From the NCBI GenBank assembly GCA_030645355.1, contig JAUSNJ010000154.1, positions 1 through 64,000 of the forward strand: a DNA stretch of 64,000 nucleotides, given 5' to 3'. Shown piece by piece: positions 27,719 to 36,338 of this stretch. The position numbers and the translations under genes were made by a program. How positions within the stretch are numbered: position 1 is the first letter of the stretch; every line of letters begins with the position of its first letter. The DNA comes from Rhodoferax sp. GTDB lineage: Bacteria > Pseudomonadota > Gammaproteobacteria > Burkholderiales > Burkholderiaceae_C. The notes beneath the pieces were generated by a model. The model did no database searches. It worked only from the letters and a program-made list of their open reading frames with translations, and was not told the origin of the DNA.

Positions 27719-28226
27719 CCTGAATCCCCCATCGGGCCAGTGCCGCGTCGTCACTGACGCGCGCATCCACCCACTGGGCACCGGCGGCGGTCTGCTCCTT
27801 CTTCCAGAATGGCGCCTGGGTCTTGAGGTAGTCCATCAAAAATTCGCAGGCCTTGAAGCTCTCGCCGCGGTGCGCCGAGGTAACGGCCACCAGCACGATC
27901 TGGTCTGGCGGCTGCAGCAGGCCAATGCGGTGGATGACCCGGGCCCCAAAGATGTCGAAACGGCGGTGTGCCTCATCGATCATGTCCTCAATGGCCTTTT
28001 CCGTCATGCCGGGGTAGTGCTCCAGCTCCATGGAGAGAACGGACGGCTCTGCCGCCACAGAGCCATCCGCAGGAGGACGGACCACATTCCGGTCCCGCAC
28101 CGTACCGACAAACGTACACACAGCGCCCACACTATGGTCACCGGCGCGCAGGGCATTCACAACCGCAGTCAGGTCAAAGTCTTCGGTCTGGATGGAAACA
28201 CGGGGAAGAGTCTGGTGCGTCGTCAT
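27681..28226 (-). CDS. moaE: Molybdopterin synthase catalytic subunit
   Basis: 181 residues from MTTHQTLPRVSIQTEDFDLT. Transfers sulfur from MoaD thiocarboxylate to precursor Z. Family features: GAVCTFVGTVRDRN, LELEHYPGMTEKA-like MELEHYPGM, RIGLLQPPDQIVLVAV, HRGESFKACEFLMDYLKTQAPFWKKE with the catalytic Lys. It is separated from moaD by a reversed dapA-like gene, so it probably needs its own promoter. Confidence 0.96.
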   Translation of the reverse strand: MTTHQTLPRVSIQTEDFDLTAVVNALRAGDHSVGAVCTFVGTVRDRNVVRPPADGSVAAEPSVLSMELEHYPGMTEKAIEDMIDEAHRRFDIFGARVIHRIGLLQPPDQIVLVAVTSAHRGESFKACEFLMDYLKTQAPFWKKEQTAAGAQWVDARVSDDAALARWGIQVNSNTSAGSHRG

Positions 28227-28355
28227 GGCTGAATTGTGGCACCACCCAGCTGCTAAACTCAAGCTATGCCCACAATCCACTGCTCCATTTCGGCCATGGC
28301 CCTGTGCCGTGTCGACTGCGTGGTGGCGTGCGCCAGCAAACCCCAAAAACCCAGG

Positions 28356-28394
28356 CTCATCTGACCGGAGCCCGTGGTTCCGTCCTCAGATGAG
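28356..28394. promoter_or_regulatory. 9-bp inverted repeat upstream of dapA-like gene
   Basis: CTCATCTGA (28356-28364) and TCAGATGAG (28386-28394) form a perfect dyad with 21-bp spacer in the 263-bp gap between moaE and the dapA-like gene, 96 bp before the latter's start. It could be an operator or an mRNA hairpin; nothing else identifies it. The rest of the gap shows no gene I trust. Confidence 0.4.
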
Positions 28395-28489
28395 CGACGG
28401 AACTGCCAAAAAGCCCCCTCTTTTTGTTCTTCGCGCGCATCTGACGGTGGTTTTCCATCGGTCATCTTTCTATTGCAAAGGATGCATGC

Positions 28490-29380
28490 ATGCCAAGCTC
28501 TTCCCTCTTCTCGGGCCTGTGGATTCCCCTGGTCACGCCCTTTCATGACGACGCCGTAGACCACGCTGCCCTGGCCCGTCTGGTGAAACATTACGTTGCC
28601 GCGGGCGTCGACGGATTTGTGGCCTGTGGCTCGACCGGCGAGGCCGCCGCGCTGAGCCCGGCAGAGCAGTTGGCCGTGCTGGACACCGTGCTCCAGGCCA
28701 GCGCCGGGCTTCCGGTCGTCATGGGCCTGTCGGGCTACCACCTGGGTGAAACGCTGGCCTGGGTCCAGACGCTGGCCACCTACCCTATCGCCGGGCTGCT
28801 GGTGCCGGCGCCTCACTACATCCGCCCCTCGCAAGCCGGCTTGCAACTCTGGTTCAGCGCCCTGGCCGACGCGTCCGACAAGCCGTTGATCGTCTACGAC
28901 ATTCCCTACCGCACCGGATCGCAACTGGCTCTGGACACCCTGCTGGCATTGGCCGCGCACCCCAATATCCGGGCCATCAAGGATTGCGGTGGTGACCCGG
29001 GCAAGACCCAGGCCTTGATTGCAGATGGTCGCCTGCAGGTGCTGGCCGGCGAAGACGCGCAGATTTTCACGACCCTCGCCCTGGGCGGCACGGGTGCGAT
29101 CGCGGCCAGCGCGCACCTGTGCACGGTGCAATTCGTTGCCGTGCTGCGCTGCCTGCAAGCGGGTCAACTGCAGCAGGCCCGCAGGCTATGGCACCCCCTG
29201 GTACCACTGATCCAGGCGGCCTTTGCCGAGCCCAACCCGGCCTTGATCAAGTACGCGCTGGCGCAGCAGGGCCTGCTAGTCGACGGGCTGCGTTTGCCGA
29301 TGACAGCGGCCAGCAGCGGCGCCGCACTGCGCATGCAGGCGGTGCTGGACCAGCTGACCCTTAACAGCGCAGCGGATTGA
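28490..29380 (+). CDS. DapA-family aldolase (dihydrodipicolinate synthase-like)
   Basis: 296 residues, complete TIM-barrel of the DHDPS/N-acetylneuraminate lyase superfamily. Schiff-base Lys is in AIKDCGGD (about 162), Tyr in IVYDIPYRTG (about 135), and the GTTGE loop appears as GSTGEA, Thr to Ser at the position of E. coli Thr44. True DapA or a related pyruvate aldolase are both possible. It is inserted head-on between moaD and moaE, four bases from the moaD stop. Confidence 0.88.
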   Translation: MPSSSLFSGLWIPLVTPFHDDAVDHAALARLVKHYVAAGVDGFVACGSTGEAAALSPAEQLAVLDTVLQASAGLPVVMGLSGYHLGETLAWVQTLATYPIAGLLVPAPHYIRPSQAGLQLWFSALADASDKPLIVYDIPYRTGSQLALDTLLALAAHPNIRAIKDCGGDPGKTQALIADGRLQVLAGEDAQIFTTLALGGTGAIAASAHLCTVQFVAVLRCLQAGQLQQARRLWHPLVPLIQAAFAEPNPALIKYALAQQGLLVDGLRLPMTAASSGAALRMQAVLDQLTLNSAAD

Positions 29381-29383
29381 GGT

Positions 29384-29635
29384 CTAACCGCCGGTGACGG
29401 GCGGAAAGAAGGCCACTTCAGCGCCTTCTGTTAATAGCGTGGTCTCGTCGCTCAGTGTCTGGTTGAGCGCGACCCGCACGGCCTTGCCGCGGGCCAGTGC
29501 ATCTGCATAGACTCCGCCTTGGGCGATCAGTTCATCCCGCAGGGCCGCCACGGTGGCGGCCGTGGTGTCTACGGCTTCGCTGCCCTTGCCCAAGAGCTCA
29601 CGGATGGACGCAAAGTATTTGACGTGAATTTTCAT
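29384..29635 (-). CDS. moaD: Molybdopterin synthase sulfur carrier subunit
   Basis: 83 residues, ubiquitin-like, ending with the required Gly-Gly (FFPPVTGG) that becomes a thiocarboxylate. Its start overlaps the moeA stop by four bases (ATGA), so the two are translationally coupled. Partner of MoaE. Confidence 0.96.
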   Translation of the reverse strand: MKIHVKYFASIRELLGKGSEAVDTTAATVAALRDELIAQGGVYADALARGKAVRVALNQTLSDETTLLTEGAEVAFFPPVTGG

Positions 29636-30885
29636 GCCAGCAGTTCCGCAAAAGACACATAGCGAACCATGTCACCGGGCACGATGTCACGCCCGGACGG
29701 GTTGTCGACCAGACCCTCGCCCCATACGGCCGAGGTCAGCACGCCCGCACTCTGATTGGGGAACAGGTCAAGGCCCCCGTTCACATTGCGCCGCACGCGC
29801 AGAAACTCGCGACGTTTGTCGGGCTTGGCCCAGGCGAAATCGGCACGTACAGCTTCAGTATTCATCGCAACGTCGTGCATGCCCTGCAGGTGCAGCAGAA
29901 AAGGCCGCACCAAAACCAAAAAGGTCACAAAACTGGACACTGGGTTACCGGGTAGACCCAAAAAGTGCGCGTCGGCAATGCGCCCATATGCAAAGGGCTT
30001 GCCCGGCTTGATGGCGATCTGCCACAGGTCCAGTGTGCCCAGCGTTTGCACGGCGGGTTTGATGTGGTCTTCTTCGCCCTCCGTCACGCCGCCACTGGTC
30101 AGAATGACGTCGTGCGACTGCGCCGCAGCGCGCAAAGCATCGATCGTGGCTGCGCGCTGGTCGGGGACGATGCCCAGGTCGCTGACGACACAGCCCATGC
30201 GACGCAACAGGGCGCTCAAAAAGTAGCGGTTGGAGTTGTAGATGGCACCGGGCAGCATGTCCTGCGGGGCCACTGCCCCTGGCATGACCAACTCGTCGCC
30301 GGTTGAAAACAGCGCAACGCGGGGGCGCCTGACCACGGACAGCTGGGCCATACCGATGCTGGCAGCCAGTCCCAATTCGGCGGGGCCCAGGCGTTGACCA
30401 CGGACCAGCACCACATCGCCCCGGGCCACATCTTCACCGGCACGGCGGATGTTTTGTCCTGCCTGGGGTTGGGTGTTGACCCGGACGCTGGGTAGCCCGT
30501 TCTGGTCTGCATCGTATGGCAAGGCGGTGCAGTCTTCTTGCATGACTACTGCGTCCGCACCAGCCGGCACCGGGGCGCCGGTAAAAATGCGTGCGGCTGT
30601 TCCGGCCAGAAGAACGTCTCCACTCGCACCGGCTGCGATGCGCTGCGAGACCGGGAGCAAGGTACCGGCGGCGGCCACGTCGTCACATCGCAGCGCGTAA
30701 CCATCCATGGAGCTGTTGTCGTGCGGTGGCACGTGGAGCGCAGACACCACGTCTGCGGCCAGCACGCGGCCATCGGCATCACCGACCGGTACCGACTGGG
30801 TGTCGGGCAGCGCACTGGCACAGGCCAGCAATCGTGCCAGCGCGTCATCCAATGGCAACAGGGGGGGACGCGTAGGAGCGGTCAT
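29632..30885 (-). CDS. moeA: Molybdopterin molybdenumtransferase
   Basis: 417 residues. Inserts molybdate into MPT-AMP. Domain order: MoeA N domain (DNSSMDGYALRCDD, about 56-70), molybdopterin-binding MPT domain with SVVRRPRVALFSTGDELV and TSGGVTEGEEDH, and C-terminal domain. It is preceded by a repeat copy in the 73-bp gap after thrC; it may be cotranscribed with hom-thrC. Confidence 0.96.
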   Translation of the reverse strand: MTAPTRPPLLPLDDALARLLACASALPDTQSVPVGDADGRVLAADVVSALHVPPHDNSSMDGYALRCDDVAAAGTLLPVSQRIAAGASGDVLLAGTAARIFTGAPVPAGADAVVMQEDCTALPYDADQNGLPSVRVNTQPQAGQNIRRAGEDVARGDVVLVRGQRLGPAELGLAASIGMAQLSVVRRPRVALFSTGDELVMPGAVAPQDMLPGAIYNSNRYFLSALLRRMGCVVSDLGIVPDQRAATIDALRAAAQSHDVILTSGGVTEGEEDHIKPAVQTLGTLDLWQIAIKPGKPFAYGRIADAHFLGLPGNPVSSFVTFLVLVRPFLLHLQGMHDVAMNTEAVRADFAWAKPDKRREFLRVRRNVNGGLDLFPNQSAGVLTSAVWGEGLVDNPSGRDIVPGDMVRYVSFAELLA

Positions 30886-30897
30886 GCGGGAATCCTG

Positions 30898-30955
30898 GGT
30901 TGCTATAACAATGATAGCTGCCTACGCATATTTCACGAGGGCTAGCGACCTATTT
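30898..30955 (+). repeat. Dispersed repeat copy B (thrC-moeA gap)
   Basis: GGTTGCTATAACAATGATAG, then CTGCCTACGCATATTTCACG, then AGGGCTAGCGACC. Fills almost all of the gap between thrC and moeA, up to the thrC stop. It shares both halves with copies A and C. Confidence 0.8.
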
Positions 30956-30958
30956 CGT

Positions 30959-32404
30959 TTAAGACTTCTGGCACTCGGCGGCAATCAGCGCCTTGATGGC
31001 ATCCACATCGGCATCCATGACCTGCACGCGTTTGGGTAGGTCTTCGATGCCGACAAACTTGGCCGGCCGGTCGGGCTCGCGGCCCAGGGCTTCATAAACG
31101 GTCTCGGCAAATTTGATCGGCAAGGCGGTTTCCAGCACCAGCATGGGCACGCCGGGCTTGCGCTTCTCCAGCGCCACTTTGACGCCGTCGGCGGTGTGGG
31201 TGTCGATCATCACACCGTGGCGCGTCCAGCAGTCGCGAATCGTGGCCAGGCGGTCGGCGTGGGTGCTTTTGCCGCTGATGAAACCGTAGCGCTCGGCGCA
31301 GTGCACAAAGGCCGGATCACGGCTCAGGTCAAAGCGCCCGGCCTTGGCCAGTTGCGCGCCAAACAGGTCTGCCGTGCGCGCACCATCGCGGCCCAACAGG
31401 TCGAACACAAAGCGCTCGAAGTTGGACGCCTTGGAAATGTCCATGGACGGGCTGGAGGTCTCGTGTGTATCGGCACTGCCGCGCACGCGGTAGACACCGG
31501 TACGGAAAAACTCGTCCAGCACGTCGTTTTCGTTGGTGGCGACCACCAGCTGTTCAATCGGCAGGCCCATCATGCGCGCCACGTGGCCGGCGCAGACATT
31601 GCCGAAGTTGCCGCTGGGCACGGTGAACGACACCTTCTGCGAGTTCGTTTCAGTGGCCTGGATATAGCCGGCGAAGTAATACACCACCTGGGCCAACAAG
31701 CGTGCCCAGTTGATGGAATTGACCGTGCCAATCTTGTACTTGCGTTTGAAGTCCAGGTCGTTGGACACGGCTTTGACCATGTCCTGGCAGTCATCAAACA
31801 CGCCCTTGACGGCGATGTTGTAGATGTTGGCGTCCATCAGGCTGAACATCTGGGCCTGCTGGAAGGCGCTCATGCGCCCGAACGGGCTGGTCATGAAGAC
31901 ACGCACGCCTTTCTTGCCGCGCATCGCGTATTCGGCCGCGCTGCCGGTGTCGCCACTGGTGGCGCCCAGGATGTTCAGCTCTTCGCCGCGGCGCGCCAGT
32001 TCATATTCGAACAGATTGCCCAGCAACTGCATGGCCATGTCCTTGAAGGCCAGCGTGGGGCCGTTGGACAGGGCTTCCAGCCACAGACCGTCTTCCAGAT
32101 GGCGCAAGGGCACGATCTCGCCGGTGCCAAACACCTCGGCGGTGTAGGTCTTGTCACAAATGGCACGCAGGTCGGCCGCGGGAATGTCGTCGATGTACAG
32201 CGACAGAATCTCAAACGCCAGCGCCGCATAGCCTTGTGTGTGGTAGACCGTGCGCCACTGGCTGAGCGTGGCATCGCTGACCTGGGGATAGTGCTCGGGC
32301 AGGTACAGGCCGCCGTCGGGCGCCAGGCCTTCAAGCAGGATTTCACAGAAACGCTTGCGCTCAGGCGCAGCGGAACCAGAGGCGCGGGTACTGAGGTATT
32401 TCAT
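30959..32404 (-). CDS. thrC: Threonine synthase
   Basis: 481 residues, the long fungal/proteobacterial form. PLP Lys in NGPTLAFKDMAMQLLGN (about 115), phosphate-binding SGDTGSAAEYAM-like loop (GATSGDTGSA), and SGNFGNVCAG. Converts O-phosphohomoserine to threonine. Its ATG overlaps the hom stop (TGATG), indicating tight coupling. Confidence 0.97.
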   Translation of the reverse strand: MKYLSTRASGSAAPERKRFCEILLEGLAPDGGLYLPEHYPQVSDATLSQWRTVYHTQGYAALAFEILSLYIDDIPAADLRAICDKTYTAEVFGTGEIVPLRHLEDGLWLEALSNGPTLAFKDMAMQLLGNLFEYELARRGEELNILGATSGDTGSAAEYAMRGKKGVRVFMTSPFGRMSAFQQAQMFSLMDANIYNIAVKGVFDDCQDMVKAVSNDLDFKRKYKIGTVNSINWARLLAQVVYYFAGYIQATETNSQKVSFTVPSGNFGNVCAGHVARMMGLPIEQLVVATNENDVLDEFFRTGVYRVRGSADTHETSSPSMDISKASNFERFVFDLLGRDGARTADLFGAQLAKAGRFDLSRDPAFVHCAERYGFISGKSTHADRLATIRDCWTRHGVMIDTHTADGVKVALEKRKPGVPMLVLETALPIKFAETVYEALGREPDRPAKFVGIEDLPKRVQVMDADVDAIKALIAAECQKS

Positions 32405-33750
32405 CAGGCGAGTTCTTCTTTGCGTATGCGCACAATGGACTGCAGCACGGTAGGCAGTGCCTGCATCTGGGCCAGTGCGGCGTTCATCTTGGCCTCCTGG
32501 CAGTCGTGCGTCAAGATGATCAGGTCGGTCTGCGGTACGGTGGCGGAACCGCCCTCGCCGCTCACTTCATCGGCCTCACGCTGCAAGACCGCGTCGATGC
32601 TGATATTGGCTTCGGCCAGGATGCCGGTCACCTTGGCCAGCACGCCGGCCTGGTCAGCCACCCGCAGGCGCAGGTAGTAGCTGGTCACCACGTCGCCCAT
32701 GGGCAGCACGGGCAGCGAGTCCATGGCCTTGTCAAAGGTGTTGGGCTGGAAGGCCAAGTGCGGCACGCGGTTGGCCGCGTCCACGGTGTGCAGGCGGGTG
32801 ATGTCGACCAGGTCGGCAATCACGGCGCTGGCGGTGGGCTCGGAGCCAGCGCCCTTGCCGTAGTACAACGTATTGCCCACCGCGTCGCCATTGACGACGA
32901 CGGCGTTCATGGCGCCTTCCACATTGGCAATCAGGCGCTTGGATGGGACCAGGCTGGGGTGCACGCGCAGCTCGACGCCCTTGGCCGTGCGCTTCGTGAT
33001 CCCCAACAGCTTGATGCGGTAGCCCAACTGTTCTGCGTATTTGATGTCGGTCGCGCCGAGCTTGGTAATGCCCTCCACATAGGCCTTGTCAAACTGCACG
33101 GGAATGCCAAACGCGATAGCCGACATCAGTGTGACCTTGTGCGCGGCGTCCACGCCTTCGATGTCGAAGGTCGGGTCGGCTTCGGCATAGCCCAGGCGTT
33201 GCGCTTCCTTCAGGACCACGGCAAAGTCCAGACCCTTGTCGCGCATCTCGGAGAGGATGAAGTTGGTCGTTCCGTTGATGATGCCGGCAATCCACTGGAT
33301 CCGGTTGGCGGTCAGGCCCTCACGCAAGGCCTTGATGATGGGAATGCCGCCAGCCACCGCCGCCTCGAACGCCACCATCACACCCTTGGCAGACGCTGCG
33401 GCAAAGATTTCGGTGCCGTGCACGGCCAGCAAGGCCTTGTTGGCGGTGACCACATGCTTGCCGGCCGCAATGGCTTCCAGCACCAGCTGCTTGGCAATGC
33501 CATAGCCGCCAATCAATTCAATGACGATGTCGATCTCGGGGTTGGCGATGATGGCACGGGCGTCATTCACCACCTGCACGCCGTCACCCACGATGGACTG
33601 GGCCCGCGCCACGTCCAGATCGGCCACCATGGTGATGGCAATGCCGCGGCCGGCGCGGCGCTGGATTTCTTCCTGGTTGCGCTTGAGCACATTGAAAGTA
33701 CCTGCACCCACGACGCCAATGCCCATCAATCCAACTTGTATCGGTTTCAT
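32404..33750 (-). CDS. hom: Homoserine dehydrogenase
   Basis: 448 residues. NAD-binding GLMGIGVVGAGTFN at the N-terminus, catalytic domain with GIINGTTNFILSEM and the DPTFDIEGVDAAHK stretch, and a C-terminal ACT domain (about 365-445) expected to mediate threonine feedback. Followed directly by thrC. Monofunctional, with no aspartokinase domain. Confidence 0.97.
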   Translation of the reverse strand: MKPIQVGLMGIGVVGAGTFNVLKRNQEEIQRRAGRGIAITMVADLDVARAQSIVGDGVQVVNDARAIIANPEIDIVIELIGGYGIAKQLVLEAIAAGKHVVTANKALLAVHGTEIFAAASAKGVMVAFEAAVAGGIPIIKALREGLTANRIQWIAGIINGTTNFILSEMRDKGLDFAVVLKEAQRLGYAEADPTFDIEGVDAAHKVTLMSAIAFGIPVQFDKAYVEGITKLGATDIKYAEQLGYRIKLLGITKRTAKGVELRVHPSLVPSKRLIANVEGAMNAVVVNGDAVGNTLYYGKGAGSEPTASAVIADLVDITRLHTVDAANRVPHLAFQPNTFDKAMDSLPVLPMGDVVTSYYLRLRVADQAGVLAKVTGILAEANISIDAVLQREADEVSGEGGSATVPQTDLIILTHDCQEAKMNAALAQMQALPTVLQSIVRIRKEELA

Positions 33751-33767
33751 AAAATCTCTGAGTAAAT

Positions 33768-33826
33768 GAGGGCTCTAGCCCTCGTAAATCATGCGCGGGC
33801 AGCTACCAATTTCATAGCAGACGGTG
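33768..33826 (-). repeat. Dispersed repeat copy C (alaA 3' end)
   Basis: Minus strand: GTCTGCTATGAAATTGGTAG, then CTGCCCGCGCATGATTTACG, then AGGGCTAGAGCCCTC. Its right end is the hairpin GAGGGCT-CT-AGCCCTC (33768-33783). It supplies the last codons and the TGA stop of alaA. Confidence 0.8.
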
Positions 33827-35075
33827 GCGTCTGGGCTGTTTGGACGTTGTGCGTTCCGTGGCTCTTGCGGTAACCTTCAAGGAACTTGGCGATGCGGCTG
33901 ATGGCTTCGCGCAAATCATCCTCATGCGGCAGGAATACGATACGGAAATGGTCAGGCTGCTGCCAGTTGAAGCCGGTGCCCTGGACCAGCATGACGCGGG
34001 TCGCCTTGAGCAGCTCCAGGAAGAACTGCCGGTCATCCGCAATCGGATAGACCTTGGGGTCCAGCTTGGGGAACATGTACAGCGCCGCCTGCGGTTTGAC
34101 ACAGCTCACACCCGGGATGGCCGTGATCAGCTCATAGGCCAGATCGCGCTGGCGGCGCAGGCGTCCGCCTTCGCAGACCAGGTCGTTGATGCTCTGGTAG
34201 CCGCCCAATGCAGTCTGGATGGCCCACTGACCGGGCACGTTGGAGCACAGCTTCATGTTGGAGAGCATGTTCAGGCCCTCGATGTAGTCCGCAGCCGACT
34301 TCTTGTCACCCGACACCACCATCCAGCCCGCGCGGTAGCCGCAGGAACGGTAGCTCTTGGACAGCGAGTTGAAGGTCAGCGTCAACACGTCGGTCGACAG
34401 CGAGGCCAGTGCCGTGTGCTTGACTCCGTCGTACAGGACCTTGTCATACACCTCGTCGGCCAGGATCACCAAGCCGTGTTCGCGGGCGATTTCGACAATG
34501 CTTTTGAGCAAGGCATCGGAATACAGCACGCCCGTGGGGTTATTGGGGTTGATGACCACAATGCCCTTGGTACGCGGCGTGATCTTGGCGCGGATGTCGT
34601 CCAGATCGGGCATCCAGCCATTCGCCTCGTCGCATAGGTAGTGCACCGGTGTGCCGCCGGAAAGGCTGGTGGACGCAGTCCACAGCGGGTAGTCGGGCAT
34701 GGGCAGCAGCAGCTCGTCGCCATTGTCCAGTAGTGCATTGGTGGCCATGGTAATCAGCTCGCTGGCACCATTGCCCAGGTAGATGTCGTCCAGCGTGACG
34801 CCGGCAATACCCTGCTTCTGGGTTTCGTGCATCACCGCCTTGCGCGCGGCGAAGATGCCCTTGCTGTCCGAATAGCCGGCCGAGTTGGGCAGGTTGCGGA
34901 TCATGTCCTGCTGGATTTCTTCAGGCGCATCAAAGCCGAAAACCGCGAGGTTGCCGAGGTTCAGCTTGATGATCTTCTGGCCCTCGTCCTCCATTTGCCG
35001 GGCCGCATCCATGATGGGGCCGCGAATGTCATAGAGCACGTTTGCCAGCTTGGCAGATTTTTGAATGGTTCTCAA
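33789..35075 (-). CDS. alaA: Alanine aminotransferase, AlaA type
   Basis: 428 residues using a TTG start at 35075 (LRTIQKSAKLANVLYDIRGP), which has GGAGG five bases upstream and aligns with the start of E. coli AlaA; the earlier in-frame start at 35138 has no such support. Class I PLP fold: NPNNPTG, ADEVYDKVLYD, SLSKSYRSCGYRAGW with the PLP Lys, FRIVFLPHEDDL. Interconverts pyruvate/glutamate and alanine. The C-terminus is about 20 residues longer than E. coli AlaA, and its final residues, SAMKLVAARA, come from a repeat copy. Confidence 0.93.
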   Translation of the reverse strand: MRTIQKSAKLANVLYDIRGPIMDAARQMEDEGQKIIKLNLGNLAVFGFDAPEEIQQDMIRNLPNSAGYSDSKGIFAARKAVMHETQKQGIAGVTLDDIYLGNGASELITMATNALLDNGDELLLPMPDYPLWTASTSLSGGTPVHYLCDEANGWMPDLDDIRAKITPRTKGIVVINPNNPTGVLYSDALLKSIVEIAREHGLVILADEVYDKVLYDGVKHTALASLSTDVLTLTFNSLSKSYRSCGYRAGWMVVSGDKKSAADYIEGLNMLSNMKLCSNVPGQWAIQTALGGYQSINDLVCEGGRLRRQRDLAYELITAIPGVSCVKPQAALYMFPKLDPKVYPIADDRQFFLELLKATRVMLVQGTGFNWQQPDHFRIVFLPHEDDLREAISRIAKFLEGYRKSHGTHNVQTAQTPPSAMKLVAARA

Positions 35076-35178
35076 AGTCCCTCCGGAAGTCAGGATCACA
35101 GGGCGAAACCTATAATTTGACCACAGTTCCGCGCCCAATTAGTGCGGTGCAGCATTCAAATTTCACCCGGGCACCTCT

Positions 35179-35544
35179 ATGAAATTCCTTCCAGACGCCA
35201 TACAGGCGTCCTCAGTGACCGGTTATGGGCCGGGCTGGGTGGCCGTTAACGGCGAAAAAATAAGCTCCAGTGTGGTCATCAGTGCGGCCGGTGCACGTTT
35301 TGCGTGGGATTGCGCGCAGTTTGCCGATCTGCAGGCCAGCCATTTCGAACGCATCGCGGACATGGATGTCGAACTGGTGATTTTTGGCAGTGGCATACGC
35401 ATCCAGTTTCCCAAACCCGCTTTGTTGCAGGCGCTGTACGCAAAACGTATCGGCGTGGAAACCATGGACACCCAGGCCGCTTGCCGCACCTATAACTTTC
35501 TCGCCGGAGAGGGCCGCAAGGTCGCTGCGGCCCTTTTGTTGTAA
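35179..35544 (+). CDS. Mth938-like domain protein (DUF498 family)
   Basis: 121 residues. Compact alpha/beta fold of the Mth938/NDUFAF3 family: VTGYGPGWVAVNGEKISSSV, ELVIFGSGIRIQFPKPAL, IGVETMDTQAACRTYNFLAGEGR-like ending. Biochemical role is not established. It is divergent from alaA. An intrinsic terminator overlaps its last codons. Confidence 0.88.
   Translation: MKFLPDAIQASSVTGYGPGWVAVNGEKISSSVVISAAGARFAWDCAQFADLQASHFERIADMDVELVIFGSGIRIQFPKPALLQALYAKRIGVETMDTQAACRTYNFLAGEGRKVAAALLL
35510..35537 (+). terminator. Terminator inside the 3' end of the Mth938-like gene
   Basis: AGGGCCGC (35510-35517) pairs with GCGGCCCT (35527-35534), followed by TTTTGTT. The stem lies entirely within coding sequence and the stop codon follows it at 35542, so the terminator sits in the final codons. 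Confidence 0.7.
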
Positions 35545-35620
35545 GCGTGTTTACCCTGAAGGCTCAACGGGCGCTTTTCAGAGTAAAATCATGGGTTGCA
35601 GTCGAGGGTAAACAAACGCT
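35544..35620 (+). other. Long-stem hairpin ahead of peroxiredoxin gene
   Basis: AGCGT-GTTTACCCT (35544-35557) can pair with AGGGTAAAC-AA-ACGCT (35605-35620): 14 base pairs with a 2-base bulge and a 47-base loop. The loop holds a second possible pair, CTGAA/TTCAG. It lies 62 bp before the bcp start. It could be a leader RNA, operator or small RNA; no known family is recognised. Confidence 0.5.
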
Positions 35621-35681
35621 GTCACGTTTAACCCCCTCTACTTTGACTGACACATCCAGAACGCGAGACTAAAAGTACCAT

Positions 35682-36158
35682 ATGGCGATCGTTGTCAACA
35701 AGCCCCTACCTGAATTTGAAGCCAACGCAACCGGTGGCATCCGAGTGAGTAATACTACCCACGTCGGAAAGACCATGGTGTTGTATTTCTACCCCAAGGA
35801 CAACACACCCGGTTGCACCACCGAGGCGATGCAGTTCCGCGACAAATACAAAGATTTTGTCAAAGCCGGAGCCACCGTGTTTGGCGTGTCCCGTGACAAC
35901 ATGAAGTCGCACGACGAGTTCAAGACCAAACTGGAACTCCCGTTTGAACTGATCGCCGATACCGAAGAAAAAATGTGCCACATGTTCGGCGTGGTCAAGA
36001 ACAAGATCATGTACGGCAAGAAGGTCAAAGGCATTGAGCGCAGCACCTTCCTGATCGGCGCCGATGGCCTGTTGAAAGAAGAATGGCGCGGCCTCAAGGT
36101 TCCCGGCCATGTAGACGACGTTCTCAAGGCGGTCAAAGCGCTAAAAAAAGCGGTCTGA
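35682..36158 (+). CDS. bcp: Thiol peroxidase, Bcp/PrxQ type
   Basis: 158 residues. Peroxidatic Cys in YPKDNTPGCTTEA (about 45), with no Cys five residues later; the candidate resolving Cys is in EEKMCHMFG (about 99). Reduces H2O2 and organic peroxides with thioredoxin. It has a strong hairpin upstream and an intrinsic terminator downstream, so it is probably monocistronic. Confidence 0.94.
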   Translation: MAIVVNKPLPEFEANATGGIRVSNTTHVGKTMVLYFYPKDNTPGCTTEAMQFRDKYKDFVKAGATVFGVSRDNMKSHDEFKTKLELPFELIADTEEKMCHMFGVVKNKIMYGKKVKGIERSTFLIGADGLLKEEWRGLKVPGHVDDVLKAVKALKKAV

Positions 36159-36254
36159 GTCGACAACGTGGTTTTGGCGCACGCCGACATGGCGGTGCCA
36201 TCTGGCTCATGCATAATGATCCAATGCCGTTGAACACCGCAAACGCGCCACAAC

Positions 36255-36286
36255 AAAAAGCCGCCTTGGCTCAGGGCGGCTTTTTT
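36255..36286 (+). terminator. Intrinsic terminator after bcp
   Basis: AAAAAGCCGCC (36255-36265) pairs with GGCGGCTTTTT (36275-36285), followed by TTTGCTTTT. It lies between bcp and phoH. Confidence 0.85.
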
Positions 36287-36338
36287 GCTTTTGCGATTCC
36301 CTTTTCTTCCACTTCCCCTTCCATGAGCCCCACCATCC

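Noticed and set aside
28030-28548. 172-codon ORF spanning moaE start and dapA-like start
   Set aside because: Overlaps moaE antisense and the dapA-like start; no ribosome site, and the frame has no domain.
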